A stretch of DNA of 64,000 nucleotides from Peribacillus deserti (GCF_002863585.1 NZ_PGUY01000029.1:1-64000); one strand, 5' to 3'; positions 54,851 to 62,575 are shown, counted from the first letter of the stretch. Made by a program: numbers and translations. Notes: a model not told the origin generated them from the sequence alone.

Positions 54851-56284
54851 ATGGATTTGGTTATCATTTTACTTTCACTGGGTCTTTTAATGTTCGTTGC
54901 TTACAGGGGGTTTTCAGTTATTTTGTTTGCTCCCATCTGTGCCCTGTTTGCAGTATTGCTTACAGAGCCAGCTCATGTTCTGCCGTTCTTTTCGAATATA
55001 TTCATGGAAAAAATGGTTGGATTCATTAAGCTTTATTTCCCGGTTTTCTTACTGGGTGCTATCTTCGGCAAGGTAGTTGAGACGTCGGGATTGGCAGCCT
55101 CAATAGCAAAAACCATCGTTCGGGCAGTAGGTGCAAAACGCGCCGTCCTTGCCATCGTCATTATGACATCTATTTTAACTTATAGCGGAGTCAGTTTGTT
55201 CGTCGTTGCTTTTGCTGCCTATCCGTTCGCAGCAAAGCTGTTTCAGGAAGCAAATATTCCTAAGCGTCTCATTCCAGGCACGATTGCTTTGGGAGCGCTT
55301 TCTTTTACAATGGATGCCCTGCCGGGGTCACCGCAGATCCAAAACGTTATTCCAACTTCCTATTTCAAGACTGACATCTATGCTGCTCCTATCCTTGGGA
55401 TCATTGGTGCCATCTTTGTATTTGGACTTGGATTATTCTATCTTGAATCCCGCCGCCGCAAGGCTGCAGCAGCAGGGGAAGGATATTTTGGATTTGGCGA
55501 TGAGGTGGCGGCAGCAGCAGAACAGGCAGTAGTCCCTCCTGCTCCATCCTTAAATTCAGTAGTAGATAGCCCGATCCGTCAGATTATTGCTTTTGTTCCG
55601 CTCATCCTTGTGGGTGTAATGAATAAATTTTTCACGGTTTCGATTCCTAAATGGTACCCAAATGGATTTGATTTTACTAAAATCGGCCTTGATGCATTTG
55701 GAAAAGTGGAACTGTCTACAGTACTTGGTGTATGGTCCGTTGAACTTGCGCTGATCATTGGTATCCTGGCAACCATAGCTTATAACTATAAGGGCGTGGC
55801 TGTGGATTTCAAAACCAGCCTTAATGCTGGAATCGGCGGAGCGCTGCTTGCAGCTATGAATACAGGTTCAGAATATGGATTTGGGGGCATTATTTCGTCC
55901 CTTCCCGGCTTTGGCATCGTACGTGACGGAATCTCCCACACCTTTACCTCACCGCTTGTGAATGGGGCCGTTACTACCAACGTCCTTGCCGGTATCACGG
56001 GTTCTGCTTCAGGCGGCATGGGGATTGCTCTCAGTGCCATGGGTGATAAATATGTCGAAGCTGCTATGAACTCCGGCATTCCTATGGAAGTCATGCACCG
56101 CATCATAGCCATGGCTTCCGGAGGCATGGATTCCCTGCCGCATAATGGAGCCGTTATTACCCTGCTGGCAGTCTGCGGCCTGACACATAAGCAGTCTTAC
56201 CGCGACATTTTTGCGATAACTATTATAAAAACCCTTGCTGTATTCTTTATCATCGGTGTTTACTCCATAACAGGCTTAATTTAA
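54851..56284 (+). CDS. GntP-family organic acid permease
   Basis: 477 aa from ATG 54851, 7 bp after AAGGAGA; a longer frame from 54815 lacks a site. About 12-14 helices. Gluconate/H+ symporter family features: LYFPVFLLGAIFGKVVETSGLA, LTYSGVSLFVVAFAAYPFA, and LPGSPQIQNVIPTSYFKTDIY. A Glu/Ala-rich cytoplasmic loop lies around residues 205-235. Relatives import gluconate, hydroxybutyrate or other hydroxy acids. It is placed to supply the substrate of this operon. Confidence 0.9.
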   Translation: MDLVIILLSLGLLMFVAYRGFSVILFAPICALFAVLLTEPAHVLPFFSNIFMEKMVGFIKLYFPVFLLGAIFGKVVETSGLAASIAKTIVRAVGAKRAVLAIVIMTSILTYSGVSLFVVAFAAYPFAAKLFQEANIPKRLIPGTIALGALSFTMDALPGSPQIQNVIPTSYFKTDIYAAPILGIIGAIFVFGLGLFYLESRRRKAAAAGEGYFGFGDEVAAAAEQAVVPPAPSLNSVVDSPIRQIIAFVPLILVGVMNKFFTVSIPKWYPNGFDFTKIGLDAFGKVELSTVLGVWSVELALIIGILATIAYNYKGVAVDFKTSLNAGIGGALLAAMNTGSEYGFGGIISSLPGFGIVRDGISHTFTSPLVNGAVTTNVLAGITGSASGGMGIALSAMGDKYVEAAMNSGIPMEVMHRIIAMASGGMDSLPHNGAVITLLAVCGLTHKQSYRDIFAITIIKTLAVFFIIGVYSITGLI

Positions 56285-56288
56285 ATGA

Positions 56289-56320
56289 GGAGAAGGGCAC
56301 TGTAATGGTGTCCTTTCTCT
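56289..56320 (+). other. Intercistronic hairpin
   Basis: GAGAAGGGCAC-TGTAATG-GTGTCCTTTCTC, one bulge, between the permease and SDR genes. The T tract is poor, so it is more likely an mRNA-stability structure than a terminator. Confidence 0.5.
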
Positions 56321-56338
56321 GTTGAGGGGGATGGATAC

Positions 56339-57100
56339 ATGGATTATTTTTCAGACCTTAAAGGCAAAAGGATTCTAGTCACTGGCGGCAGCAAAGGTCT
56401 TGGACTGGATATCGCCCTTTCGTTCGCACGTTTGGGATCTAAAGTGGTGATTACAGGCCGGAAGCAGTCCGCGCTTGAAGAAGCAGCCATTCAATTACGG
56501 AAATACCAGGAGGATTGTACATTCATCACTTCTGATATGCAGGATGTTGAAAGTGTGCGGAAAATGGTCGATGAAGCAGCCAGGCATATGGGAGGATTGG
56601 ATGTCCTGGTCAATAATGCAGGCATTAATATTGCTAAGCCCGCAGTGGAAGTTACGGAAGAAGATTGGGACCAGGTTGTGGATACCAATCTAAAAGGCCT
56701 GTTTTTTTGCTCCCAGCAGGCTGGCAGATATCTAATCCCTCAAGGCAGCGGGAAAATCATCAACATCGTTTCCCAAATGGCTTTTGTCGGTTTCTATGAC
56801 AGGGCTGCCTACTGTTCTAGCAAAGGCGGGGCAGTACAGCTGACAAAAGCGCTCGCAGTCGAATGGGCTGAACATCATATCAACGTGAATGCAGTAGCTC
56901 CGACGTTCATAGAAACAGAGATGACAAAACCAATGTTTGAGGACCGTACATTTTACGAGAATGTAATAGGAAGGATTCCACTGGGGGAGCTTGCACAACC
57001 TTCAGATGTTACGGGGGCGGTACTGTTCCTTGCTTCTAACATGGGGAATTTTATTACTGGTGAAACAATAAAAGTGGATGGCGGCTGGACTGCCATTTAA
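56339..57100 (+). CDS. Short-chain dehydrogenase/reductase (KduD/FabG-like)
   Basis: 253 aa; ATG 56339 is 8 bp after GAGGGGG. Classical SDR motifs: cofactor TGGSKGLGLDIA, NNAG (LVNNAGINI), catalytic Ser in NIVSQMAFVG, and YxxxK as YCSSK. The end GNFITGETIKVDGGWTAI is typical of gluconate/2-keto-3-deoxygluconate dehydrogenases. In hps-type clusters an SDR (HpsO or HpsP role) oxidises or epimerises the diol, so this may pair with the HpsN-like enzyme; a simple 3-oxoacyl reductase activity is the alternative. Confidence 0.88.
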   Translation: MDYFSDLKGKRILVTGGSKGLGLDIALSFARLGSKVVITGRKQSALEEAAIQLRKYQEDCTFITSDMQDVESVRKMVDEAARHMGGLDVLVNNAGINIAKPAVEVTEEDWDQVVDTNLKGLFFCSQQAGRYLIPQGSGKIINIVSQMAFVGFYDRAAYCSSKGGAVQLTKALAVEWAEHHINVNAVAPTFIETEMTKPMFEDRTFYENVIGRIPLGELAQPSDVTGAVLFLASNMGNFITGETIKVDGGWTAI

Positions 57101-57102
57101 TA

Positions 57103-57289
57103 GAAAGGCTATGTTAAAGGCTAAGGTTAATTTTTGCACGATGTTGATTGGAACGGATATGCGAGACTCCTGCGGGAAAAGCGGGGCGAGGGAGACCCCA
57201 CAGGCATAAATGCCGAGGAGGCTCCCGGAACGCCCCGCGGAAAGCGAGTGCCTGCTAGCTGCAATCAACAGCCATGTTTAACAGAGCTA
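57103..57289 (+). repeat. MITE-like GC-rich element, copy A
   Basis: Runs from AAAGGCTATGTTAAAGG to CATGTTTAACAGAGCTAATAG. The outer ends are imperfect inverted repeats (GCTATGTTAAAG / GTTTAACAGAGC), with inner arms GTTGATTG / CAATCAAC. The core is long and GC-rich (GCGAGACTCCTGCGGGAAAA ... AACGCCCCGCGGAAAGCGAG) and can fold. It is about 85-90 per cent like copy B in inverted orientation. It lies between two genes of the operon and contributes the spacer before the next ribosome site. Confidence 0.9.
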
Positions 57290-57312
57290 ATAGAAAAGAG
57301 GTTGAAAGCGAG

Positions 57313-58260
57313 ATGGAAGAACAAGTCGCGGTAATCGGCTGTGGGACAATGGGCCATTCTATTGCTCTATCAGCTGCGCTTGCAGGATTCACCATAAATA
57401 TGTGGGGATATAGCCAGGCAGACCTGGTTAGAGCAAAGAAAGATCTGGAAGAGAAAATACAGGTTCTTGCCCGCTATCAAGTGATAGAAGTCGGAGAAAT
57501 CGCACCATTGCGGGAAAGGGTTCGTTTTACACAATCGCTCGAGGATTGTATTGCTGGGGCTACCTTTATCATTGAAGCAATACCCGAAACACTTTCCCTT
57601 AAGCAGGAGTGGTACAAGAAACTAGATGCGCTTTGCGATTCGAGTGTCATCTTGGCCAGTAATACATCCGGCTTAAGTCCGACCGAAATTGCGAAATATA
57701 CGAACATTCCCGAACGGACCGTGGTTACCCACTTTTGGAATCCTGGGCATCTGATCCCGCTGGTGGAAATTGTCAGGGGGAAACATACTTCCGATGAAAC
57801 CGTTGAACGATCACTTCATTTGCTCAGCTGCATGAAGAAAAAACCCATAGTCGTGCAGAAGGAAATTCCGGGTGCGATTGGAAACCGGCTGCAATACGCC
57901 CTTTTCAGGGAAGCACAGTATATTCTCGAACAAGGTGCGGCAACGGTTGAAGATATAGATGCAGCAGTGCGTTACAGTATTGGACGGCGCCTGCCCGTAA
58001 CAGGTCCCTTTATGACCGCTGATATGGGTGGCCTCGACGTATTCGGTTCGATTTCCAGTTACTTATTCCCGGACTTAAGTTCCCATTCAGAATCCTTACA
58101 AGACATGAAAGGCTTAGTTGATGAGGGGAACTTTGGACAGAAAAACGGCAGAGGATTCTATGAATGGCCGGCGTCCTTTTCAACCCAGATGAATGATGAG
58201 CGCGAGCGTGAATTGATTTCGTGGCTGAAGAAGGATTTGGAGGAGTATAGATCCATTTAG
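57313..58260 (+). CDS. 3-hydroxyacyl-CoA dehydrogenase-like NAD enzyme
   Basis: 315 aa from ATG 57313; a longer in-frame start at 57274 lies inside the repeat element and is rejected. N-terminal Rossmann VAVIGCGTMGHSIALSAALAGF; 3HCDH motifs FIIEAIPETLSLKQE, ILASNTSGLSPTEIAK and THFWNPGHLIPLVEIVRG; C-terminal domain with GAIGNRLQYALFREA and NGRGFYEWP. The HFWNPxHLIPLVEIVRG pattern is the HxxNP catalytic region. It is short and single-domain like FadB2/lambda-crystallin enzymes, so the substrate may be a free hydroxy acid rather than a CoA ester. Last gene of the operon; terminator follows. Confidence 0.88.
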   Translation: MEEQVAVIGCGTMGHSIALSAALAGFTINMWGYSQADLVRAKKDLEEKIQVLARYQVIEVGEIAPLRERVRFTQSLEDCIAGATFIIEAIPETLSLKQEWYKKLDALCDSSVILASNTSGLSPTEIAKYTNIPERTVVTHFWNPGHLIPLVEIVRGKHTSDETVERSLHLLSCMKKKPIVVQKEIPGAIGNRLQYALFREAQYILEQGAATVEDIDAAVRYSIGRRLPVTGPFMTADMGGLDVFGSISSYLFPDLSSHSESLQDMKGLVDEGNFGQKNGRGFYEWPASFSTQMNDERERELISWLKKDLEEYRSI

Positions 58261-58286
58261 AAATAATAAATCACTGATCATTTTTA

Positions 58287-58317
58287 AACCGGCAAAGGGA
58301 TGCCGGTTTTTTTGATT
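58287..58317 (+). terminator. Terminator of the sigma-54 operon
   Basis: AAACCGGCA-AAGGGA-TGCCGGTTTTTTT. Confidence 0.92.
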
Positions 58318-58386
58318 AGCAGTGTTACCTATAATATTGATACATTTTTTTGGAATTTAAAGCATGCCAATTAACATAAAAACCAA

Positions 58387-58413
58387 TTGGAAGACCTTTC
58401 CGAGTGATATAAT
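58387..58413 (+). promoter_or_regulatory. Promoter of the GST/GNAT fusion gene
   Basis: -35 TTGGAA (58387-58392), 15-bp spacer, -10 TATAAT (58408-58413), ending 27 bp before the start codon. Confidence 0.6.
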
Positions 58414-58439
58414 TAAATTAAAAATGCGAGGTGTATAGG

Positions 58440-59957
58440 ATGCTAGAGAACTTAACAGCTTCTTTAGGAGCGGAAATGAAAGAAGATGGTTCGTTTAATC
58501 GCCAGGTGAATCGGTTTACCGCTGCTTTTGGCGATGGAGAAGAGGAGCTTCCAGTAGAGGCTGGCAGGTACAGGCTGCTTTGGTCGGCCGTCTGCCCATG
58601 GGCACACCGGTCCGTGATTGTCCGTAGTGTCCTTGGATTGGAAGATGCTATCAGCCTGGGTACTGCAAGCCCGATGCGTCCGGATCTTCCTCATGTGGAC
58701 TGGGAGTTTTCACTTGACCAAGAAGGGGTTGACCCAGTACTCAGAATTAGATATATGAGTGAAATATATCAAAAAACAGACCCGGAATACAGCGGCAGGC
58801 CAACCGTTCCTGTAATGGTGGACGTTAAAGATCAAAAGGCCGTAAACAATGATTATTTCAAACTGACAAACTATCTGGAAACAGCATGGAAATCACTACA
58901 TAAAAAGAATGCTCCCGATTTATACCCTGAGCATCTCCGTGAAGAAATCGATGCCCTTAACGATATTATTTTTCATGACGTTAATAATGGGGTGTATAAA
59001 TGCGGCTTTGCCAGATCGCAGGAAGCATACGAAGAGGCCTATGATGCCTTGTTTGCCCGATTGGATGAATTGGAAGAACGTCTGTCCCAGCAGCGATTTC
59101 TATTCGGGAACTTTATCACGGACTCCGATGTTCGATTATATGCTACATTAATCCGATTCGACGCAGCCTATTACTCTGCTTTTAAAACGAATCGGAATCG
59201 AATCGTCGACTTCCCTCATATATGGGGATATTTGCGTGATTTATACCAAACACCTGGCTTTGGCGATACCACGGACTTTCATGCCATTAAAGTCCACTAT
59301 CATCTTTCGAACCATATTGCCACAGATGACCAGAAGTCCAAGAATATCCTTCCAAAAGGTCCGGACCTATCAGGCTTAACCTCCACGCATAATAGAGAAT
59401 TATTAAGCGGTATGGAAGAAAAATTTTTAAGACAAAGAAGCACCGAGGAAGCCGTAATCATACGGGATGCTTCCGACAGTGAATTGCCATACATCAGAGA
59501 ACAGAGGGTGGCTTCTTATCAGGAGCATGCTGTGAACATTCCAGGAGGGCATTGGACAGCTTTAAAGCAGGCGATCTCTTCTGAGGCTGATGTTCAGGCA
59601 GGCGCACAAAGAATTGTGGCAGAATCCGAAGGGAAAATCATTGGAAGTGTCGTACTATTTCCTGCCAAAAGTGATGCATACGAAGGTTATGTGGAAGAAC
59701 TGGATTATCCCGAAATCCGAATGCTGGCCGTTGCACCAGAGGCAAGAGGCAAGGGAGCCGGCGCACTGCTCGTTTCCGAATGTATCAAGAGAGCAAAGGA
59801 ACAGGGGTATTCTTCCATCGGGCTGCATACCGGAGAATTCATGGAAGGCGCTATGAGATTATACGAGCGACTCAGTTTTGAACGTCTGCCGCAATACGAC
59901 TTTGAACCAGCCGGTGACGGGATCATTGTTAAGGCATACCGGCTGACATTTAAGTGA
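58440..59957 (+). CDS. Fusion: glutathionyl-hydroquinone reductase-like domain plus GNAT acetyltransferase
   Basis: 505 aa, ATG with GCGAGGTG upstream. Residues about 1-320 match the GS-hydroquinone reductase family (ECM4/YqjG, xi-class GST): catalytic Cys52 in SAVCPWAHRS, RPTVPVMVDVKDQKAVNNDYF, and the helical C-domain FGNFITDSDVRLYATLIRFD with a Tyr-rich active-site wall. After a linker (about 320-345) a complete GNAT domain follows (VIIRDASDSELPYIREQR, ...IRMLAVAPEARGKGAGALLVSE, LHTGEFMEGAMRLYERLSFER). The gene reads through without frameshift. Bacilli use bacillithiol, whose precursor is cysteine-containing, so a bacillithiol link is conceivable but unproven. Confidence 0.9.
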   Translation: MLENLTASLGAEMKEDGSFNRQVNRFTAAFGDGEEELPVEAGRYRLLWSAVCPWAHRSVIVRSVLGLEDAISLGTASPMRPDLPHVDWEFSLDQEGVDPVLRIRYMSEIYQKTDPEYSGRPTVPVMVDVKDQKAVNNDYFKLTNYLETAWKSLHKKNAPDLYPEHLREEIDALNDIIFHDVNNGVYKCGFARSQEAYEEAYDALFARLDELEERLSQQRFLFGNFITDSDVRLYATLIRFDAAYYSAFKTNRNRIVDFPHIWGYLRDLYQTPGFGDTTDFHAIKVHYHLSNHIATDDQKSKNILPKGPDLSGLTSTHNRELLSGMEEKFLRQRSTEEAVIIRDASDSELPYIREQRVASYQEHAVNIPGGHWTALKQAISSEADVQAGAQRIVAESEGKIIGSVVLFPAKSDAYEGYVEELDYPEIRMLAVAPEARGKGAGALLVSECIKRAKEQGYSSIGLHTGEFMEGAMRLYERLSFERLPQYDFEPAGDGIIVKAYRLTFK

Positions 59958-59960
59958 TTT

Positions 59961-59997
59961 GAGAAGGGGACATGGACAGTGTCCTCTTATTTTTCAC
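59961..59997 (+). terminator. Terminator after the fusion gene
   Basis: GAGAAGGGGACA-TGGACAG-TGTCCTCTTATTTTTC. Confidence 0.75.
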
Positions 59998-59999
59998 GA

Positions 60000-60260
60000 G
60001 GGGAAGGAATTAGGATAAGCAAAGACCGGTGCTCCTGGCATTAGGAAGCGGCAATACAACAATACGGTTTAATAGATTGTTTTTCTGTTTAACTCCACGA
60101 GTGAGTTACATGTCAGACAATAGTAAGAAGAAGCGGGGATTTTCTAATGGAAAACTGCTAATCTAGGAGCTTAATTTTCCATTTGGCTAGCTTTTTTTAT
60201 CTGACTTAAGCTTCCAGCTCATAAAAAACATGTATTATAGAAGGTTTTTAAAAAACTGTG
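60000..60260. other. No supported gene
   Basis: Intergenic sequence between a terminator and the third AAGCATAAA element. It contains a stray GGATAAGCAAAG word near 60013 but no frame or promoter I can support. Confidence 0.45.
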
Positions 60261-60261
60261 G

Positions 60262-60458
60262 GGGTATGCGTAAGTCCAGCTGTTTTATGCTTACCTTTGT
60301 GAGAAATATGCTTATGTTCAGAGAGTTTATGCTTACATTTTGTGGTTTTATGCTTATATTTAGTACTTTTATGCGTATGTCCCTTGATCCAATGCTTATG
60401 TAGGGTGCTTTATGCTTATCAAACGGCCTTTATGCTTATGTTCCACTGAATATGCTGA
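60262..60458 (-). repeat. AAGCATAAA dispersed element, copy 3 (inverted)
   Basis: Read on the plus strand, TGC(T/G)TA cores lie at 60267, 60288, 60309, 60330, 60351, 60372 and 60393 (21-bp steps), then 60413, 60433 and 60453 (20-bp steps). In reverse complement this is the same order as copies 1 and 2: 20-bp units, the AAGCATTGGAT unit at the switch, then 21-bp units ending with AAGCATATTTCTCACAAAGG. Confidence 0.9.
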
Positions 60459-60511
60459 TCGTATATTGAGAATCTAAGTTTGACTGTTAACCAAAGCACA
60501 TAAAATACAGC

Positions 60512-60545
60512 TGCCGGGATTTTCTCCGGCAGCCAGGGCACACCA
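60512..60545 (-). terminator. Terminator of the 42-aa peptide gene
   Basis: On the minus strand CTGCCGG-AGAAAAT-CCCGGCAG followed by CTGTATTTTA, about 20 bp after the peptide stop codon. Confidence 0.65.
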
Positions 60546-60549
60546 AACT

Positions 60550-60678
60550 TTACATGTCCCTTTCCAGGTTTAAATATCTGTCCCGAGACTTCCTCGGATT
60601 CTTGTAACCGCCTTTTGGCTGATGTCCAATGGAGCAGACTATAACAATTGCGGCAAAGATTAATATCAGTTTCTTCAA
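60550..60678 (-). CDS. Small secreted or membrane-anchored peptide, 42 aa
   Basis: TTG start, frame MKKLILIFAAIVIVCSIGHQ then PKGGYKNPRKSRDRYLNLER-DM. The first 17 residues are a hydrophobic signal or anchor with a Cys (IVIVCSIG) that could be lipidated, followed by a basic tail. The ribosome site (AGAAAGAAGAA) is weak. A terminator directly downstream supports a real unit. It is too short for routine gene calling. No family is known to me. Confidence 0.5.
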   Translation of the reverse strand: MKKLILIFAAIVIVCSIGHQPKGGYKNPRKSRDRYLNLERDM

Positions 60679-60739
60679 TTTCTGTTCTTCTTTCTAGGTT
60701 TAGTCCATTAAAGGATACACCTATACACATGTGATTTCA

Positions 60740-61000
60740 AAAATCTTGTTTTGATACAAGGCATATTTTTATAAAATTCAGAGGTTTCTTTTTTAAAATG
60801 AGCGAGTCGGTTCCTATTAATCATGTCGTTTCGTCTGCAAACTGTATAATCATCACCTGAAGCTTGGTAATTGGTGTTTATGCTGATGCTTGTTCATTTC
60901 TGGTTTAGGTAATGCATGCAAAGAAATTGGTTATGTAAAATCAATTCGGCTTACTATGTTCTAGATAAAATATAGTAGTCTACTTATCATCATAAAAAAA
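60740..61000. other. No supported gene
   Basis: AT-rich sequence between the peptide gene and the convergent end of the GNAT gene; nothing defensible beyond scattered short hairpins. Confidence 0.45.
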
Positions 61001-61007
61001 CACTACA

Positions 61008-61574
61008 TTACTCTGCCCGATCGCTGGTTCCTTTTTCTACTTTTATTTTACTGCTTCGCAGCACGGTTATAAACCCATCCAATATTTCATGGCTCACTTT
61101 AAACCCTTTTCGCTTATAGAATTCCAGGGCGGTGTCATTACCATTAGAAACATAGATGAAATAATCATCCACATCCTCAAATTGATGCAGCCACTCCATG
61201 GATAAATGGAAAAGCTTAGAGCCGACTCCAAATTGCCGGTATTCGTCCCTGATGTAAAATTGAGATAAGCAGCCAACATTTTTTTGGCGTACAGAAGCCG
61301 GGTCGAAAAAGGTAGCAAATTCGTTGGAATAGGATTCTTTTGGAGAGATATTGGAATACACATATCCTGCTAATTTATCTTCATCTCTAACTACTACAAT
61401 CTGATTATGCAGGGCTTTTTTTACGGAAGGAACCATGCGCGTGTCAAAATTCATACTGTCAAACAGTTCTGGTCTTATGTATGCCTTAGACTTTTGAAAC
61501 ACCATAAGCTCATTGCATAAATCCCTGCAGACTTCTATTTGGTCATCTGATATAACTTCGTATGTTAAATTCAA
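61008..61574 (-). CDS. GNAT N-acetyltransferase
   Basis: 188 aa. TTG 61574 is chosen because AAAAGGAG lies 8 bp upstream; an in-frame GTG at 61583 overlaps that site. The acetyl-CoA site is in LSQFYIRDEYRQFGVGSKLFH (R/Q-x-x-G-x-G/A type), followed by YVSNGNDTALEFYKRKGF. The N-terminal half (KSKAYIRPELFDSMNFDTRM) is like bacterial GNATs acting on small metabolites. It is divergent from the next GNAT gene, with starts about 100 bp apart. Confidence 0.85.
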   Translation of the reverse strand: MNLTYEVISDDQIEVCRDLCNELMVFQKSKAYIRPELFDSMNFDTRMVPSVKKALHNQIVVVRDEDKLAGYVYSNISPKESYSNEFATFFDPASVRQKNVGCLSQFYIRDEYRQFGVGSKLFHLSMEWLHQFEDVDDYFIYVSNGNDTALEFYKRKGFKVSHEILDGFITVLRSSKIKVEKGTSDRAE

Positions 61575-61672
61575 ACGTATCACTCCTTTTAGCAGCTATT
61601 CTTAATGTTCATTTTAATACATAATGAAGATGAAAGATCTACTAAAATTTCAACAGAGGGGATGTAAAAATT

Positions 61673-62191
61673 TTGGAAGCAGTAAAACCGTATGTCCTCC
61701 GCCGATTTAAAACCGGTGATGAAGAATGGGTCATTCGAAAACATGGTGAGCTGTATGCCGCTGAATATGGCTGGAATCATGAATTCGAAGAGCTCGTTTC
61801 AAACATTATGTCCGCATTTATTACCAGCTTTGATAAGAAGAGAGAACAGAGCTGGATCGCCGAACTGAACGGGGAAATAGTGGGTTCTATTTTTGTTGCC
61901 TCAGAAAGTGAGACTGTTGCAAAAGTGCGCTTGCTATTAGTAGATCCAAAGGCTCGTGGCTTGGGACTGGGTTCACATCTTGTTGATGAATGCATAAGTT
62001 TTGCAAGAAATGCAGGGTATAAAAAGCTCGTTCTATGGACGAACAGTGTGTTAATAGAGGCTAGGCATATTTATAAGAAAAAAGGATTTATCCTGGCAGC
62101 GGAAGAAAAGCATCATAGCTTTGGCAAGGATTTAGTTGGAGAGACGTGGGAGTATTATTTTGGTAATAGCTCTGTTAAACATGGCTGTTGA
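61673..62191 (+). CDS. GNAT N-acetyltransferase, C-terminus within a repeat element
   Basis: 172 aa, TTG start after CAGAGGGGATG. It has the MarR-associated GNAT look: VLRRFKTGDEEWVIRKHGELYAAEYGW, the acetyl-CoA loop LLLVDPKARGLGLGSHLVDECI (about 80-100) and VLIEARHIYKKKGF. The last nine codons (GNSSVKHGC) and the stop lie inside the MITE-like element that begins about 62163, so the native C-terminus has been replaced. The core fold ends before this (GETWEYYF), so activity is probably kept. Confidence 0.87.
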   Translation: MEAVKPYVLRRFKTGDEEWVIRKHGELYAAEYGWNHEFEELVSNIMSAFITSFDKKREQSWIAELNGEIVGSIFVASESETVAKVRLLLVDPKARGLGLGSHLVDECISFARNAGYKKLVLWTNSVLIEARHIYKKKGFILAAEEKHHSFGKDLVGETWEYYFGNSSVKHGC

Positions 62192-62356
62192 TTGCAGCTA
62201 GCAGGCACTCGCGGACCTTAGGGGCGTTCCGGGAGCCTCCTCGGCATTGACGCCTGTGGGGTCTCCCTTTTGCCCCGCTTTTCCCGCAGGAGTCTCGCAT
62301 ATCCGTTCCAATCAACGTCGTGCAAAAATCAAGAATGACCTTTAACATAGCCTTGG
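62163..62356 (-). repeat. MITE-like GC-rich element, copy B (inverted)
   Basis: Reverse complement runs from CCAAGGCTATGTTAAAGG through ATTTTTGCACGACGTTGATTG, GCGAGACTCCTGCGGGAAAA and GAGGAGGCTCCCGGAACGCC to CAATCAACAGCCATGTTTAA-CAGAGCTATTACC. It is nearly identical to copy A over most of its length, with small indels in the core. Confidence 0.9.
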
Positions 62357-62575
62357 TAATAATAATATCTAAGATGATTTGAGAAACGGAATAATAATAT
62401 TATGTAAACTTATACTTTTATTAAAACTTCGATAAATGATTTTTGATCTATTTTGAATAGGGCAAGATTATATAGACAAATATCGGCTGATTCTATCTCC
62501 ATTAGTTACACCTGCTTATCATTTGAGGAAGATCACTCGCCGGCCAAATGCAATAAACGCACTTAAAACTAAAAT

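Noticed and set aside
60419-60730. 103-codon minus-strand frame
   Set aside because: It overlaps in another frame the better supported 42-aa signal-bearing peptide, crosses its terminator and runs into the repeat element; composition is not protein-like.
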